This document shows positions 6,064 to 6,231 of a stretch of DNA of 6,231 nucleotides, in pieces (positions within the stretch are counted from its first letter, which is position 1; every line of letters begins with the position of its first letter). Under the pieces are notes generated by a model. It was not told the origin of the DNA. It saw nothing but the letters and a program-made list of their open reading frames with translations, and searched no databases. Source of the DNA: Elusimicrobiota bacterium (GTDB lineage: Bacteria > Elusimicrobiota > Elusimicrobia > UBA1565 > UBA9628); NCBI GenBank assembly GCA_028717525.1, contig JAQUNT010000153.1, forward strand, positions 1 to 6,231, written 5' to 3'. The translations under genes were made by a program, and so were the position numbers.

Positions 6064-6231
6064 ACAGGGCCAGGGCGACGACGCGGGTCTTCGCCCGCAG
6101 CCGCCGGCAGGCCCGCGCGGCCGAGGCCCAGCTGTCGCAGGACAGCACGCTCTCGCGCGGCTCGGTCAGGTCGCAGAGCAGGAAGACCCTCCGCAGCAGG
6201 CCACGGCAGTCCCGATCCAGCCGGCCCCGCC
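6050..6231 (-). CDS. C-terminal fragment of an unrecognised protein (5' part beyond window)
   Basis: An open frame entering from the right edge ends at TAG (6052-6050) and gives 59 residues. All but two of the 59 codons end in G or C, matching the real genes here and supporting coding. The sequence has a hydrophobic strand (RVFLLCD), a loop (LTEPRESVLSCDS), a helix (WASAARACRRLRA) and a second hydrophobic strand (TRVVALALS), then SAKA. This beta-alpha-beta ending is loosely like the C-terminus of ComF-type phosphoribosyltransferases or other Rossmann-like domains, but the PRPP signature (DDxxTTG) is absent, so I do not assign it. It lies 66 nt upstream of, and on the same strand as, the 216-residue gene. 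Confidence 0.55.
   Translation of the reverse strand, partial: RGRLDRDCRGLLRRVFLLCDLTEPRESVLSCDSWASAARACRRLRAKTRVVALALSAKA

Noticed and set aside
1..6231. Search by eye for CRISPR arrays, insertion sequences, tRNA genes and riboswitches
   Set aside because: No spaced direct repeats, transposase motifs or terminal repeats, tRNA-like cloverleaf, or known leader motif was seen. Nearly all of the window is coding.

Overview
This is a GC-rich bacterial window (third codon positions are almost always G or C) carrying seven recognisable genes, two of them coding on into neighbouring sequence. The layout, the Gram-positive/mitochondrial-style alpha2beta2 pyruvate dehydrogenase genes, and the short zinc-finger partner of an ECF-like sigma factor are compatible with several high-GC phyla (Elusimicrobiota, Acidobacteriota, Myxococcota and similar). 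The sequence alone does not fix the taxon, and no rRNA or tRNA is present to help.

Positions 1-4220, minus strand: a tightly packed five-gene run read right to left. It opens with an ECF-like RNA polymerase sigma factor (3603-4220). An 86-residue zinc-finger anti-sigma-like protein follows (3346-3606), overlapping it by ATGA. Next come the E1 alpha (2230-3327), E1 beta (1260-2237) and E2 (1-1247, C-terminus off the left edge) subunits of a 2-oxo acid dehydrogenase complex that looks most like pyruvate dehydrogenase. Gaps are 18 nt and 12 nt, and overlaps are 4 nt and 8 nt, so one transcript starting near 4220 could carry both the regulator pair and the enzyme genes. E3 (dihydrolipoamide dehydrogenase) is not in the window; it may lie beyond position 1.

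Positions 4221-4320: a divergent intergenic region with a locally AT-rich patch (about 4221-4256). It holds a plausible -10 element for the sigma gene.

Positions 4321-5343, plus strand: a fused methionine sulfoxide reductase in the order MsrB-MsrA, with an N-terminal signal peptide. A strong internal Shine-Dalgarno sequence and ATG lie immediately after the signal peptide, which could yield a cytoplasmic form. The MsrB half lacks the usual resolving Cys and appears to use an alternative one.

Positions 5333-6231, minus strand: an unrecognised 216-residue helical protein with a Pro/Ala-rich tail, converging on and overlapping msrBA by 11 nt. Then comes a 66-nt spacer with an extended -10-like element and an inverted repeat, and last the C-terminal 59 codons of another unrecognised gene entering from the right edge.

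The most noteworthy points are the sigma/anti-sigma pair placed directly ahead of pyruvate dehydrogenase genes and the possible dual start of the Msr fusion. I found no CRISPR array, mobile element, RNA gene or wholly new multi-gene system.
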